Part shown: positions 42,002-51,933 of the stretch, piece after piece
How the letters are laid out: each line of letters starts with the position of its first letter
How positions within the stretch are numbered: position 1 is the first letter of the stretch
Source of the DNA: Pseudoduganella namucuonensis
GTDB lineage: Bacteria > Pseudomonadota > Gammaproteobacteria > Burkholderiales > Burkholderiaceae_D
Length of the DNA stretch: 64,000 bases
Reading direction: 5' to 3'
Assembly (NCBI RefSeq): GCF_900116645.1
Contig: NZ_FPBO01000011.1
Coordinates: 21,293 to 85,292 of the forward strand
Position numbers and translations under genes: made by a program
The notes under the pieces: generated by a model
Database searches by the model: none
Told to the model about the DNA's origin: nothing
What the model saw: the letters and a program-made list of their open reading frames with translations, nothing else

Positions 42002-43294
42002 ATGCTGAAGAAGATACCAGTTGAGCAACTTCGAATTGGCATGTATATCGAAAAGGTGTGCGGCTCGTGGATAGAGTCGCCGTTCTGGCATAAGCACATC
42101 CTACTGGAGACGATCGAGCAATTGGACGTGGTGCGCACCAGCGCGATCCGCGAGGTCTGGATCGACACCGCCAAGTGCAAGCTCGTCGCCGTGCCGGTGC
42201 CCGCGCCCGCGCCAGCCGCCGGCCTGGAGGAAAGCGGGGACGCCTGCGGCGACGGCGACCAAGGGGAGCCGGAGCCGGCCGCGGCACAGCCGGCGGCGCG
42301 GCCGCCCCGGCGCAAGCTGCGCGACATCGGCCATGTGAGCATGGTCAGGGAGGTCGAGCACGCCGCCAAATTGATCAAGAAGTCGCGCGAGGCGGTGCAG
42401 GCCATGTTCCACGAGGCCCGCATGGGCAACGCCGTGAAGGTGGAGGCCGCGCTCCCGCTGGTGGAAGAGATCACCGAATCGGTGATGCGCAACGCCGGCG
42501 CCATGATCGGCCTGGCCCGCCTGAAGACCGCCGACGACTACACCTATATGCATTCGGTGGCCGTGTGCGCGCTGATGATCGCGCTGGGGCGGCAGCTGGA
42601 GCTGCAGGACGACGAGATACGCGAGGCCGGCCTGGCCGGGCTGCTGCACGACATCGGCAAGATGGCGGTGCCGGCCGCGATCCTGAAAAAGCCGGGCAAG
42701 CTGACGGATGAGGAATTCAACGCCGTCAAGCTCCATCCCGCGGCCGGCCACAAGATGCTGGAAGGCTCGCCCGGCGTGGTGGCGATGGCGCTGGACGTGT
42801 GCCTGCACCACCACGAGAAGATCGACGGCAGCGGTTATCCCGAGGGCCTGAAGGACGACCAGATCAGCCTGCACGCGCGCATGGGGGCCATCTGCGACGT
42901 GTACGACGCGATCACCTCCAACCGGCCCTACAAGCGGGGCTGGTGTCCGGCCGAATCGCTGCGCCGCATGGCCGAGTGGAGCAAGGGCCATTTCGACGAG
43001 CGCATCTTCGCCGCCTTCGTCAAGTGCATCGGCATCTACCCGGTCGGCACGCTGGTGCGGCTCAAGTCCGAGCGGCTGGGCGTGGTGGTGGAGCAGCCGG
43101 TGGGGCAGTCGCTGATACGGCCCAAGGTGCGCATCTTCTACTCGGCCAAGTCGCGCGGCTACCTGCGGCCGGAGTTGATCGACCTGGCCTCGCCGGCCGC
43201 CGCCAACGACAGCATCGTCGGGCGCGAAGACGCCTCCACCTGGGGCTTGCAGGATATAGACCGCTACTGGGACGGCGAGATCGCCTTCGCCTGA
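42002..43294 (+). CDS. DUF3391/HD-GYP domain cyclic-di-GMP phosphodiesterase
   Basis: A 430-residue cytosolic protein. The N-terminal DUF3391 region opens KKIPVEQLRIGMYIEKVCGSW, followed by a proline/alanine linker (about 60-100). An HD-GYP domain (about 155-330) has HDIGK at about residue 216, the HHHEKIDGSGYP signature near 268, and later DVYDAITSNRPYK. All the usual metal ligands and the GYP triad are present, so hydrolysis of cyclic-di-GMP is expected. The protein would lower c-di-GMP and favour motility over biofilm. The ATG at 42002 is chosen because earlier in-frame codons lie across the upstream promoter region. Confidence 0.88.
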   Translation: MLKKIPVEQLRIGMYIEKVCGSWIESPFWHKHILLETIEQLDVVRTSAIREVWIDTAKCKLVAVPVPAPAPAAGLEESGDACGDGDQGEPEPAAAQPAARPPRRKLRDIGHVSMVREVEHAAKLIKKSREAVQAMFHEARMGNAVKVEAALPLVEEITESVMRNAGAMIGLARLKTADDYTYMHSVAVCALMIALGRQLELQDDEIREAGLAGLLHDIGKMAVPAAILKKPGKLTDEEFNAVKLHPAAGHKMLEGSPGVVAMALDVCLHHHEKIDGSGYPEGLKDDQISLHARMGAICDVYDAITSNRPYKRGWCPAESLRRMAEWSKGHFDERIFAAFVKCIGIYPVGTLVRLKSERLGVVVEQPVGQSLIRPKVRIFYSAKSRGYLRPELIDLASPAAANDSIVGREDASTWGLQDIDRYWDGEIAFA

Positions 43295-43314
43295 TTCACC
43301 GCCGCGCTTAAACC

Positions 43315-43380
43315 GGGGACAGACCGTCCGCGCCACAAGCCGTCGCAGGGACATGGGACTCGGACCGCGGGTCTGTCCCC
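43315..43380. repeat. Inverted repeat GGGGACAGACC...GGTCTGTCCCC
   Basis: Perfect 11-bp arms at 43315-43325 and 43370-43380 enclose 44 bases with further partial pairing. It lies between convergent genes, where it may act as a bidirectional terminator. The GGTCTGTCCCC end resembles dispersed elements of this bacterial group, and a similar GGGGGCAGACCC begins near the right edge of the window. Confidence 0.6.
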
Positions 43381-43402
43381 TTGGCTACCGGCGCCGACGT
43401 TT

Positions 43403-44050
43403 TTATGGATCGATGATCCCGCGCCGCAGCGCGATGGTGACGGCGTGCGTGCGGTCGTTGGCGCCCAGCTTGGCCAACACGCCGCTCATGTGCGCCTTCA
43501 CCGTCTCCTCGGCGATGCCCAGCTCCTTCGCCACGCGCTTGTTGGTATTGCCCTCGGCGACCAGGCGCAGCACGTCGGTCTCGCGCGCGGTCAGCGCGTC
43601 GGCGGCGAAATAGGCCGACATCTCCGCCGCGATCTCGGGCGGGATGTGGTCCTGGCCCAGGTGTACCTTGCGGATGGTGTCCGGCAGCTCCGTGCGCAGC
43701 GTGCTTTTCAGCAGATAGCCCGCCGCGCCGGCCTTCAGGGCGCGCAGCACCTGCGTGTCGCCCTTGTAGGTGGTCAGCACGACGATGCGCGCCGCGGGAT
43801 CGCTGGCGCGGATCGCGGCGATCGCTTCGAGTCCGCCCATCACGGGCATCTGCAAATCCATCAGCGTCACGTCCGGCCGGTGCTCGGCGTGCAGCGCCAC
43901 GGCCTCCACGCCGTTGCCCGCCTCGCCGACGAGCGCCATGTCGGCGCAATGCGCGAGCATGGCCGACAGGCCGTCGCGCAGCAGGGGATGGTCGTCCGCG
44001 ATCAGCACGCGGATGGGGGGAGATGTGCTCACAAGCGTTGAAATCGTCAA
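43403..44050 (-). CDS. NarL/FixJ family response regulator (receiver + LuxR HTH)
   Basis: A 215-residue two-domain regulator. The receiver (about residues 12-130) has the acidic pair in RVLIADDHPLLRDG, the phospho-acceptor aspartate in VTLMDLQMPVMGG, the switch threonine in VVLTTYKGD, and the lysine in GYLLKSTLR. The LuxR-type helix-turn-helix has LTARETDVLRLVAEGNTNKRVAKEL. No histidine kinase gene is next to it, so the cognate sensor is unknown. The start is uncertain: TTG at 44050 is listed, and GTG at 44032 would give a protein six residues shorter. It is divergent from the winged-helix ATPase gene. Confidence 0.85.
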   Translation of the reverse strand: MTISTLVSTSPPIRVLIADDHPLLRDGLSAMLAHCADMALVGEAGNGVEAVALHAEHRPDVTLMDLQMPVMGGLEAIAAIRASDPAARIVVLTTYKGDTQVLRALKAGAAGYLLKSTLRTELPDTIRKVHLGQDHIPPEIAAEMSAYFAADALTARETDVLRLVAEGNTNKRVAKELGIAEETVKAHMSGVLAKLGANDRTHAVTIALRRGIIDP

Positions 44051-44135
44051 ATCCTCTTTCTCGGGAGTTAATATTTTAACCGCTCTCCCCCGATCGGGGG
44101 TAGGGCCTCCAGGGAGCGCGCGCTAGGCTGGCGCC

Positions 44136-45569
44136 ATGGATACATGGCTGCAAGAAGACAACGACACGATCGTATTTGGCCGCTACCGGCTGCTGCCCCG
44201 GCGGGGCGAATTGCGCACCGCCTGCGGGCGCGCCATCCCGCTCGGGCCGCGCGCGACGGCGGTGCTGCTGGCGCTGATCGGCGCGCGGGGCGGCATCGTC
44301 AGCCAGGAGGCGCTGCTGAAAAGCGCCTGGCCCGGGCAGGACATCCACGCCAGCAACCTGCGGGTGCAGATCGCCGCGCTGCGCCGGGCGCTGGGGGAGG
44401 GCCGTGAACTGATCGGCACCGTGGCGGGCAGGGGCTACCTGTTCGCGGGCGTGGCGTCGTCGAGATCATCGCCATCGCCATCGTCAGGGGCCACAGGGGC
44501 GGTGGGTGCGGCTGGGGGGAGGGCGGCCCCGGTTGACCGCGTTCGCCGCGCGCCGCTGCGGATGCCCGAACTCATCGGCCGCCAGCGCCATTTGCAGGAA
44601 GCGCTGGCGCGGCTGGACGGCGTCCGCATGCTGACCCTGGCCGGCATCGGCGGCATCGGCAAGACCGTGCTGGCGCAGGCCATGGTGCGGCGCCGGGCGG
44701 CCGAGAGCACCAACCCGGTCTGCTGGGTCGAACTGGCCGATGTGCGAACGGAGGAGGGCGTGGCCGCCGCCGTCGCCCGCGCGCTGGGCTGGCCCGCGGC
44801 GCCTTATCACACGGCCGCCACGCTGGCCGCCGAAATCGGCCGCCAGCCATTGCTGCTGGCGCTGGACAACTGCGAGCATGTGGCCGACAGCGCGGCGCGC
44901 CTGGCCGAGACGCTGCTGCAGCGCTGCCCCAGGCTGCGACTGCTCGCCACCAGCCGCCAGCCGCTGCTGGCCGCCGGCGAAACCGTGTGGCGCGTTCCGC
45001 CGCTGGCGGCACCGCCGTACGGCGAGGGCGGCCCCGCCCACGCGCTGCAATCCAGCGCCGTCCAGCTGTTCCTGGCCCGCGTGCGCGCCGCCGACAGCCA
45101 GTTCGACCCGACGCCGCGCGCCTTGCGCCTGATCGCCCGCGTCTGCCACCGCCTCGACGGCCTGCCGCTGGCGATCGAGCTGGCGGCCGCCTGCGTGCCC
45201 GCGCTGGGCCTGGAACAGACAGCCAACGGACTCGACGACGTGTTGCGGCTTTTACGCAACGGTCGCCGCAACGCGCCCCCTCGCCACCAGACGATGCGCG
45301 CCGCGCTGGACTGGAGTTACGCCTTGTTGGGCGAAAACACCCGCCTGGCGTTGTGCCACCTGGCAATGTTGCCAGATGGTTTCACGATCGAAGCGGCCGT
45401 CGCGGCGCTCAAGCCGCAAGGACTCAGCGATTACGAGGCCATCGACAGCCTCGCCGGCCTGGTCGCCCATTCGCTGCTCGGCGCCGACCACAGCGCGGTG
45501 CCGTCGCGCTATCGCATGCTCGCCACGACGCGCGCCTATGCCGTCCATAGCCACAGGTATGATGACTGA
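44136..45569 (+). CDS. Winged-helix DNA-binding protein with NB-ARC-type ATPase, apparently shortened
   Basis: A 477-residue regulator. Residues 10-105 form an OmpR-type winged helix (ARGGIVSQEALLKSAWPGQDIHASNLRVQIAALRRAL). A low-complexity S/P/G/A linker (about 108-140) leads to a STAND ATPase. This has Walker A GIGGIGKT near 170, Walker B PLLLALDNCEHVAD near 245, the sensor LLATSRQPLLAAGE, and the GLPLAIELAA box. Family relatives I recall are about 900-1000 residues with C-terminal TPR-like sensor repeats. Here the protein stops soon after MLATTRAYA, so the sensor half is missing. It may be truncated or a natural short form. The region after the stop shows no continuation that I can recognise. 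Confidence 0.75.
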   Translation: MDTWLQEDNDTIVFGRYRLLPRRGELRTACGRAIPLGPRATAVLLALIGARGGIVSQEALLKSAWPGQDIHASNLRVQIAALRRALGEGRELIGTVAGRGYLFAGVASSRSSPSPSSGATGAVGAAGGRAAPVDRVRRAPLRMPELIGRQRHLQEALARLDGVRMLTLAGIGGIGKTVLAQAMVRRRAAESTNPVCWVELADVRTEEGVAAAVARALGWPAAPYHTAATLAAEIGRQPLLLALDNCEHVADSAARLAETLLQRCPRLRLLATSRQPLLAAGETVWRVPPLAAPPYGEGGPAHALQSSAVQLFLARVRAADSQFDPTPRALRLIARVCHRLDGLPLAIELAAACVPALGLEQTANGLDDVLRLLRNGRRNAPPRHQTMRAALDWSYALLGENTRLALCHLAMLPDGFTIEAAVAALKPQGLSDYEAIDSLAGLVAHSLLGADHSAVPSRYRMLATTRAYAVHSHRYDD

Positions 45570-45648
45570 TGAGTAACTGAAAAGTACAAACGGCCGTGTT
45601 ATCCTGGCGCGTCCGCCATGGTGCGGCCCTCCCCAAGCTGGTGCGTGA

Positions 45649-45666
45649 GATACCAAAAAAGGTATC
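45649..45666. promoter_or_regulatory. Inverted repeat GATACC-N6-GGTATC upstream of TonB receptor
   Basis: GATACC and GGTATC flank six A residues, 113 bases before the arabinan-type TonB receptor start. The site could be an operator for a sugar-responsive regulator. There is no independent support. Confidence 0.3.
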
Positions 45667-45778
45667 AAAAGTGCTCAAAAATTGATTGGATCGAATTCAC
45701 CCCACCTCATAAGATGGTTTCCGAACTGGCGGTTTCGACATCTTCCCCGGTCTATAACTAGAAATATGAGGAGCGTAT

Positions 45779-48367
45779 ATGCAATGGACTAACGGCCCCG
45801 CTGCGGGCCAAAATCAAACTTTTATCCTGAAAGCCGCTGTGGCCTCGCTGGTCGCTGCAGGCGTGATGAGCAGCGCCTCCGTGTGGGCGCAGGACAGCGG
45901 CGCCGTGGTGACGGTGACCGGCGTGCGCAAGGCCGCGCAGAGCGCGCAGACCATCAAGCGCAATTCCGACGAGGTTTTGGATTCCATCGTCGCCGAAGAG
46001 GCGGGTAAATTCCCCGACAAAAACGTGGCCGAGGTGCTGGGCCGCGTCACCGGCGTGCAGATCCGCCGCGAATCCGGCGAAGCCAGCTCGGTCATCATCC
46101 GCGGCCTGCCCGGCCTGATGACCTTGCTGAACGGCCGCGAAGTCTACACCTCGAACGGCCGCAGCCTGTTCCTGGCCGATATTCCCACCACCATGCTGCA
46201 GCGCGTGGACGTGTACAAAACCCAGGGCGCCGACATGGTCGAGGGCGGCACCGCCGGCGTGATCGACGTGCGCACCTCGCGTCCGTTCGACTTCAAGGGC
46301 CTGCACGCCACCGTCACCGGCCGCGTCGAGAACCGCGACAAGTCCAAGACCAACGATCCCCAGGCCTCGGGCATGGTCTCGAACCGCTGGAAGACCGACT
46401 TCGGCGACATCGGCGCGCTGATCGGCCTGTCCTACCAGAAGGGCCACTACCAGGACGAGATCACCTGGAGCGCGCCACCGGCCCGCCTGGTGCCGGGCGA
46501 TCCCGCCGCCACCGGTCCGATCGACCTGGGCCACGTGAACGCCCTGGGCGAGCGGGTCCGCTATTCGGCCAACTGGGCCCTGCAATGGCGTCCGTCGCGC
46601 GAAGTCGAGCTGTACGCCGAAGGCTGGTCGACCCGCATCGACCACGACATGGAGCGCCAGTTCTACCTGGGCGGCGTGGGCTGGAACGCGGACTCGAAAT
46701 ACACCCTCTTCCCCGGCACCAAGCAGGTCGCCACGGTGACCTCCACCAACCCGGCCGGCCTGTTCTCGCTGAGCTCGAACCAAGTGCCGCAGGACGATTC
46801 GGTGGGCCACCAGGGCGCCATCGGCGCGCGCTGGGACGTGACCCCCGACCTGCGCGTGACCTCCGAATTCTCCCGCACCAACAGCCGCTGGAAGCAGGAG
46901 TTGCCGATTCTTGAAATGCTCGCCAGCCCGAAGACGATCCAGGGCAGCACCTATGTGAACGGCGGCGCCTACTTCGACTACCCGGGTTACGACATGACCA
47001 ACCCGGCCAACTACAAGCTGGGCGCCTTCCTCGATCTGTGGCAATCCTCGCGCGGCCAGTCGAACGACTGGCGCGCCGACGCCACCTACAACAACGGCGA
47101 CGACAGCTTCTTCCGCGAATTCAGCGGCGGCGTCCGCCTGGCCCAGCGCAAGGCGTCGTACATGCACGAGAGCGCGGGCTTCCTGCCCCCGCCGGCCGGC
47201 CTGCCGTCCGTGACCTCGCTGCCGGGCATGCTCTGCCCGTCGATGCGACTGGCCAACGACTATGGCATGAACCAATGGCTGGTCGCCTGCGGCGGCTACC
47301 AGCACGCCAACATCGAGCAGATCCGCAAGATGTACGGCCGCACCGGCCGGGTCGCAGCCGATCCGTACTCGCTGTATAAGAACGGCGAGGACACCACCGC
47401 CTTCTACGGCAAGACCCGCTTCGGCTTCGACGCCTTCGGCATCCCGGTCGACGGCTCGGCCGGTGTGCGCGTGGTCAAGACCGAGCTGGACGTGAACGGT
47501 TTCAGCAACATCAACGGCAATCCGGTGGCGGTCAACCGCAAGGTGTCCTCGACCGACGTGCTGCCGACGATGACCCTGAAGGCCACGCTGCGCCAGGACC
47601 TGATCGCCCGCCTGAACGCCGGCAAGGCGGTGCAGCGTCCGAACTTCGGCGACTTCAACCCGGGCGTGTCGCTGGGCCAGACCGCCAACTCGGCAGGCGT
47701 CTACGACGGCAACGGCGGCAATCCGGACCTGAAACCGGTCACCGGCAAGAACCTGGACGTGGCGCTGGAATGGTACTTCGCCCCGACCGGCAGCGTGACC
47801 GGCACCGTCTTCAACCACAAGTTCGAGGACTACGTGATCCGCCGCCTGACGCTGGAGCAGATCGACGGCAAGACCTACCGCATGGACCGTCCGCGCAACA
47901 TCAACGACGGCGAGCTGAAAGGCATCGAGCTGGGCTACCGCCAGTTCTACGACTTCCTGCCCGGCTGGCTGGGCGGCTTCGGCCTGGAGGCGAACTACAC
48001 CTACATGAAGGGCTACCTGATGGAGGACGGCAAGCGCAATCCATTCCAGGGCATGTCGAAGAACGCGTACAACATCGTCGGCCTGTATGAGCGCGGTCCG
48101 ATCTCGGCGCGCGTGGCCTACAACTGGCGCAGCCAGTTCGTCGACACGTACAATTACCGCGCCCTGGGCCTGGACCTGATCGTCGAACCGATCAAGACCG
48201 CCGACGCGTCGATCTCGTACAAGATCAACGACAATTTCGGCGTGACGCTGGACGTGGAAAACCTGCTGGATCGCACTTACAACGATTACCATGGCATTCC
48301 GACCAACCCGCGCGACGTGCGCCGCTACGACCGCACCGTCGGCCTGTCGCTGCGCTGGAAGCTGTAA
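45779..48367 (+). CDS. TonB-dependent receptor, carbohydrate-uptake type
   Basis: An 862-residue outer-membrane receptor of the 'Caulobacter type'. After the signal region (ending SVWA-Q), the mature start VVTVTGVRKAAQSAQTIKR precedes the plug motifs EVLDSIVAEEAGKFPDKNVAE, VLGRVTGVQI and VEGGTAGVIDVRTSRPFDF. The protein ends in LSLRWKL. This group is generally used to import plant oligosaccharides. Ahead of a pentoside symporter and arabinan hydrolases, it probably takes up arabino-oligosaccharides. A good GAGGAG ribosome-binding site precedes the ATG. A hairpin after the stop separates it from the symporter gene. Confidence 0.87.
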   Translation: MQWTNGPAAGQNQTFILKAAVASLVAAGVMSSASVWAQDSGAVVTVTGVRKAAQSAQTIKRNSDEVLDSIVAEEAGKFPDKNVAEVLGRVTGVQIRRESGEASSVIIRGLPGLMTLLNGREVYTSNGRSLFLADIPTTMLQRVDVYKTQGADMVEGGTAGVIDVRTSRPFDFKGLHATVTGRVENRDKSKTNDPQASGMVSNRWKTDFGDIGALIGLSYQKGHYQDEITWSAPPARLVPGDPAATGPIDLGHVNALGERVRYSANWALQWRPSREVELYAEGWSTRIDHDMERQFYLGGVGWNADSKYTLFPGTKQVATVTSTNPAGLFSLSSNQVPQDDSVGHQGAIGARWDVTPDLRVTSEFSRTNSRWKQELPILEMLASPKTIQGSTYVNGGAYFDYPGYDMTNPANYKLGAFLDLWQSSRGQSNDWRADATYNNGDDSFFREFSGGVRLAQRKASYMHESAGFLPPPAGLPSVTSLPGMLCPSMRLANDYGMNQWLVACGGYQHANIEQIRKMYGRTGRVAADPYSLYKNGEDTTAFYGKTRFGFDAFGIPVDGSAGVRVVKTELDVNGFSNINGNPVAVNRKVSSTDVLPTMTLKATLRQDLIARLNAGKAVQRPNFGDFNPGVSLGQTANSAGVYDGNGGNPDLKPVTGKNLDVALEWYFAPTGSVTGTVFNHKFEDYVIRRLTLEQIDGKTYRMDRPRNINDGELKGIELGYRQFYDFLPGWLGGFGLEANYTYMKGYLMEDGKRNPFQGMSKNAYNIVGLYERGPISARVAYNWRSQFVDTYNYRALGLDLIVEPIKTADASISYKINDNFGVTLDVENLLDRTYNDYHGIPTNPRDVRRYDRTVGLSLRWKL

Positions 48368-48404
48368 GCGCCCGAGTGTCGTACAACGTTGAGTAATGCG
48401 AGAG

Positions 48405-48432
48405 GGCGTTGCTGGCCGTGGCCGGCAGCGCC
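48405..48432 (+). terminator. Intercistronic hairpin after TonB receptor
   Basis: GGCGTTGCTGGCC pairs with GGCCGGCAGCGCC, with two wobble positions and a short loop, followed by TTCTT. It lies 37 bases after the receptor stop and 22 before the symporter start. It probably reduces read-through or stabilises the receptor message. Confidence 0.6.
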
Positions 48433-48454
48433 TTCTTGCCCTTAAGGATACAGA

Positions 48455-49807
48455 ATGCATACCCAGAAGCTAAGCACGCTGGAGAAAATCGGCTTCGGCG
48501 CCGGCGACATGGCGCTGAACGTGGTGATCTCGTCGATGATGCTGATCATCACCTTCTTCTACACCGACATCTACGGCCTGCACACGGCCGACCTGGCGAT
48601 GCTGTTCCTCGTGGTCAAGCTGGCCGGCGCGGCGGCCGACCTGGTGATGGGCCAGATCACCGACCGCTACACCAGCAAGTGGGGCCGCTACCGCCCGTAC
48701 TTCCTGCTGCTGGCCGTCCCCTACGGCATCAGCGTGTTCTTCGTGTTCACCACCCCCGCGTGGGGCTATGACGCCAAACTGGTGTGGGCCTATTCGACCT
48801 ACATCCTGATGACCCTGATGACCGCCGGCGTCGGCATCCCCTACATTTCCCTGCCCAGCAGCCTGACCAGCGATCCGCAGGAGCGCCTGTCGGCCAACGG
48901 CTACCGCCTGTTCTTCGCCAAGATCGCCGGCTTCCTGGTCACCATCGTGGTGCCGGTGCTGGCCGAGCGCTGGGGCGGCGGCAGCGCCGCCACCGGCTAC
49001 CAGATGGCCATGGCCGTGATGGCCGCGATGGGCGTGCTGCTGTTCCTGTTCTGCTTCGCCACCACCACCGAGCGCGTCACGCACGTGGTGGAGAAACAGT
49101 CGCTGTGGGCCCAGCTCAAGCTGCTGCTGCGCAACGACCAGTGGCTGATCCTGTGCGGCGTGTGCGTCACCGGCACCATCGGCTACGTGCTGCGCGGCTC
49201 GGTGGCCATCTACTACGCCAAGTACTACCTGGGCGGCGACACCGCCACCGTGTCCGCCTTCATGTCGATCGGCGTGGCGGCGGCCATCGTCTCCATGATC
49301 GCCTCCACCTGGATCACCAAGTTCTACTGCAAGGTCAAGCTGTTCCGCTACACGCAGATCGGCGTGGCCGTCATCAGCCTGCTGATCTACGTGCTGGTGA
49401 AGCCGGGCGACATCATGCTGGCCTTCGCGCTGTACTTCCTGCTGTCCTTCGTGGTGGACCTGCACGCGCCGGTGTTCTGGTCGGCCATCGCCGAGACCAT
49501 CGACTACGGCCAGGTCAAGACCGGCAAGCGCGTGTCCGGCTTCGCCTTCGGCGGCATCTCCGTGTGCCAGAAGGCGGGCATGGGCGTGGCCGGCGTGCTG
49601 GTGGGCACCTTGCTGACCTACTTCAACTACCAGCCGAACCAGGAACAGACCCAGTTCGCGCTGACCGGTATCGCGATGATGCTGTCCATCATCCCCGGCT
49701 TCTTCCACTTGCTGATGGGCCTGTTGATGTTCAAGTACCGCATCAGCGACGAGTACTACACCGAAGTGAAGGCCGAGATGAAATCGCACGGCTACGTGGC
49801 TGGCTAA
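48455..49807 (+). CDS. GPH family pentoside/hexuronide:cation symporter
   Basis: A 450-residue inner-membrane transporter of the MFS_2 (MelB/XynT-like) family with 12 hydrophobic helices. The N-terminal STLEKIGFGAGDMALNVV is characteristic of the family, as are MGQITDRYTSKWGRYRPYFL, GIPYISLPSSLTSDPQER and DLHAPVFWSAIAETIDYGQ. It probably imports arabinose or arabinosides together with a cation, to be cut by the next gene product. It lies between the TonB receptor and a cytosolic GH43. Confidence 0.87.
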   Translation: MHTQKLSTLEKIGFGAGDMALNVVISSMMLIITFFYTDIYGLHTADLAMLFLVVKLAGAAADLVMGQITDRYTSKWGRYRPYFLLLAVPYGISVFFVFTTPAWGYDAKLVWAYSTYILMTLMTAGVGIPYISLPSSLTSDPQERLSANGYRLFFAKIAGFLVTIVVPVLAERWGGGSAATGYQMAMAVMAAMGVLLFLFCFATTTERVTHVVEKQSLWAQLKLLLRNDQWLILCGVCVTGTIGYVLRGSVAIYYAKYYLGGDTATVSAFMSIGVAAAIVSMIASTWITKFYCKVKLFRYTQIGVAVISLLIYVLVKPGDIMLAFALYFLLSFVVDLHAPVFWSAIAETIDYGQVKTGKRVSGFAFGGISVCQKAGMGVAGVLVGTLLTYFNYQPNQEQTQFALTGIAMMLSIIPGFFHLLMGLLMFKYRISDEYYTEVKAEMKSHGYVAG

Positions 49808-49829
49808 TCTTTACACTATGGAGAACAAT

Positions 49830-50774
49830 GTGACGGAAATCGTCAAGCCCCTGATCGAGCAGCGCGCCGATCCCTATATCTACAAGCATAGCGACGGCTA
49901 TTACTACTTCACCGCCTCGGTGCCGCAATACGACCGCATCGAGCTGCGCCGCGCGTCCACCATCGCCGGCCTGGCCGCCGCGGACAAGGTCGACGTCTGG
50001 CACAAGCCGGAGACCGGCCCGTACAGCGAACTGGTGTGGGCGCCCGAGCTGCATTACAACCAGGGCGCCTGGTACGTCTACTTCGCCGCCGCGCCCAGCC
50101 GCGAGATCAAACACAAGCTGTTCCAGCACCGCATGTACGCGATCCGCAACACCGGCGCCAATCCGCTGGAGGGCGAGTGGGAGTTCATGGGCCAGGTGGA
50201 CACCGGCATCGACACCTTCTGCCTGGACGCCACCACCTTCAGCCACAACGGCCAGCTGTACTACCTGTGGGCGCAGAAGGACAACGAAATCGAGGGCAAT
50301 TCCAACCTCTACATCGCGCCGATGAAGACGCCGTGGCAGCTGGGCGGCGCGCCCGTGATGCTGAGCAAGCCCGAGTTCGACTGGGAGATCCGCGGCTTCT
50401 GGGTCAACGAGGGCCCGTCCGTGCTCAAGCGCAACGGCAAGATCTTCATCAGCTACTCGGCCAGCGCCACCGACGAGAACTACGCCATGGGCCTGCTGTG
50501 GGCCGACGAGAACGCCGACCCGCTGGACCCGGCGTCGTGGACCAAGTCCCGCGAGCCGGTGCTGCAGACCTGTTTCGAGCACAAGATTTACGGTCCCGGC
50601 CATAACAGCTTCACCTATGGCGAGGGCGACGACGTGTTGCTGGTGTATCATGCGCGCACTTACACCGAGATCATCGGAGACCCCTTGTGGAACCCCGACC
50701 GTCATACCTTCGTCAAGCCGCTGCGCTGGGACGGGAACGGCATGCCGGTCTTTGGAAAGCCTTCAATAGCATGA
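49830..50774 (+). CDS. GH43 family glycosidase, cytosolic (probable alpha-L-arabinofuranosidase)
   Basis: A 314-residue five-bladed beta-propeller hydrolase without a signal peptide. The catalytic base is in [19 protein letters not shown], the pKa-modulating aspartate is in [13 protein letters not shown], and the general acid is probably the glutamate in [25 protein letters not shown] is a further family block. The layout suits an exo-acting arabinofuranosidase that trims imported arabino-oligosaccharides. The GTG at 49830 has GGAG six bases upstream. The ATG at 49818 has no such site. The next gene overlaps the stop (ATGA). Confidence 0.85.
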   Translation: MTEIVKPLIEQRADPYIYKHSDGYYYFTASVPQYDRIELRRASTIAGLAAADKVDVWHKPETGPYSELVWAPELHYNQGAWYVYFAAAPSREIKHKLFQHRMYAIRNTGANPLEGEWEFMGQVDTGIDTFCLDATTFSHNGQLYYLWAQKDNEIEGNSNLYIAPMKTPWQLGGAPVMLSKPEFDWEIRGFWVNEGPSVLKRNGKIFISYSASATDENYAMGLLWADENADPLDPASWTKSREPVLQTCFEHKIYGPGHNSFTYGEGDDVLLVYHARTYTEIIGDPLWNPDRHTFVKPLRWDGNGMPVFGKPSIA

Positions 50775-51832
50775 CGAAACACAGCATCACGGAGGCGCCG
50801 TTCGGCGCCACGCCGGACGGCGTCGCGGTCAGCCTGTACACGCTGACCAACGCCGCCGGCATGACGGTCAAGATCACCAACTACGGCGGCATCGTCACCG
50901 AGCTGCACGTGCCGGACCGCGACGGCCGCCTGGCCGACGTCACGCACGGCTTCGACAGCGTGGAGCCCTACTGCGGCGACGTGCCGTACTTCGGCGCGCT
51001 GATCGGCCGCTACGGCAACCGCATCGCCGGCGGCCGCTTCGAGCTGGACGGCGAGACCGTGCAGCTGGACGTCAACAACGGCGCCAACCACCTGCACGGC
51101 GGCGCGCTGGGCTTCCACAAGCGGGTGTGGAGCGCCAGGCCCTCGGTGGGCGCGGACGCGGCCTGCCTCACGCTGGCCTACCTGAGCAAGGATGGGGAGC
51201 AGGGCTATCCGGGCAATCTGCAGGTCGAGGTCGTGTATGAGCTGAACAACGCGAACGAGCTGCGGGTGCGTTACCGCGCCACCACCGACAAGCCCACCCT
51301 CTGCAACCTGACGCAGCACGCCTATTTCAACCTGGCGGGCGAGGGCGACATCCTGGGGCACGAGCTGAAGATCTACGCCGACCGCTACACGCCGATCGAC
51401 GCGGCCTCGATTCCGCTGGGCGAGCTGTCCGAGGTGGCCGGCACGCCGTTCGACTTCCGCAACAAGCGCAAGATCGGCGAGCGCATCGACGCGGACGACC
51501 AGCAACTGAGGAACGGACTGGGCTACGACCACAACTGGGTGCTGAACAAGCCGGCGCCCGGCCTGCTGGCGCTGGCCGCCAAGCTGCGCGACCCGGCTTC
51601 CGGCCGCGTGATGGAGCTCTATACGCGGGAGCCCGGCTTGCAGTTCTACAGCGGCAATTTCCTCGACGGCACGCTGAAGGGCAAGGGGCGCGGCTACGGG
51701 CACCGCAGCGGCCTGTGCCTGGAACCGCAGCACTATCCGGACTCTCCCAACAACCCGTCCTGGCCCAGCACCGTGCTGCGGCCGGGCGAAACGTACAGCA
51801 CCGAATCGCTGTACCGTTTCTCCGCCGATTGA
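50771..51832 (+). CDS. galM: Aldose 1-epimerase (mutarotase)
   Basis: A 353-residue GalM-type beta-sandwich enzyme that interconverts alpha and beta anomers of aldoses. Visible features are [16 protein letters not shown], the substrate histidine in [18 protein letters not shown], the catalytic histidine in [18 protein letters not shown], and the catalytic glutamate in [14 protein letters not shown]. It is translationally coupled to the GH43 gene. It would equilibrate released L-arabinose anomers so that the sugar dehydrogenase can use them. Confidence 0.88.
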   Translation: MTKHSITEAPFGATPDGVAVSLYTLTNAAGMTVKITNYGGIVTELHVPDRDGRLADVTHGFDSVEPYCGDVPYFGALIGRYGNRIAGGRFELDGETVQLDVNNGANHLHGGALGFHKRVWSARPSVGADAACLTLAYLSKDGEQGYPGNLQVEVVYELNNANELRVRYRATTDKPTLCNLTQHAYFNLAGEGDILGHELKIYADRYTPIDAASIPLGELSEVAGTPFDFRNKRKIGERIDADDQQLRNGLGYDHNWVLNKPAPGLLALAAKLRDPASGRVMELYTREPGLQFYSGNFLDGTLKGKGRGYGHRSGLCLEPQHYPDSPNNPSWPSTVLRPGETYSTESLYRFSAD

Positions 51833-51933
51833 GGAGACGACCGGGCCCGGGCCTGGAACTTTGCATCGCCAAAATCCACAGAGGAGGAGTGGCGGCCCAG
51901 GCCGCCGATGTATAACACTCCACGAAAGGATGC

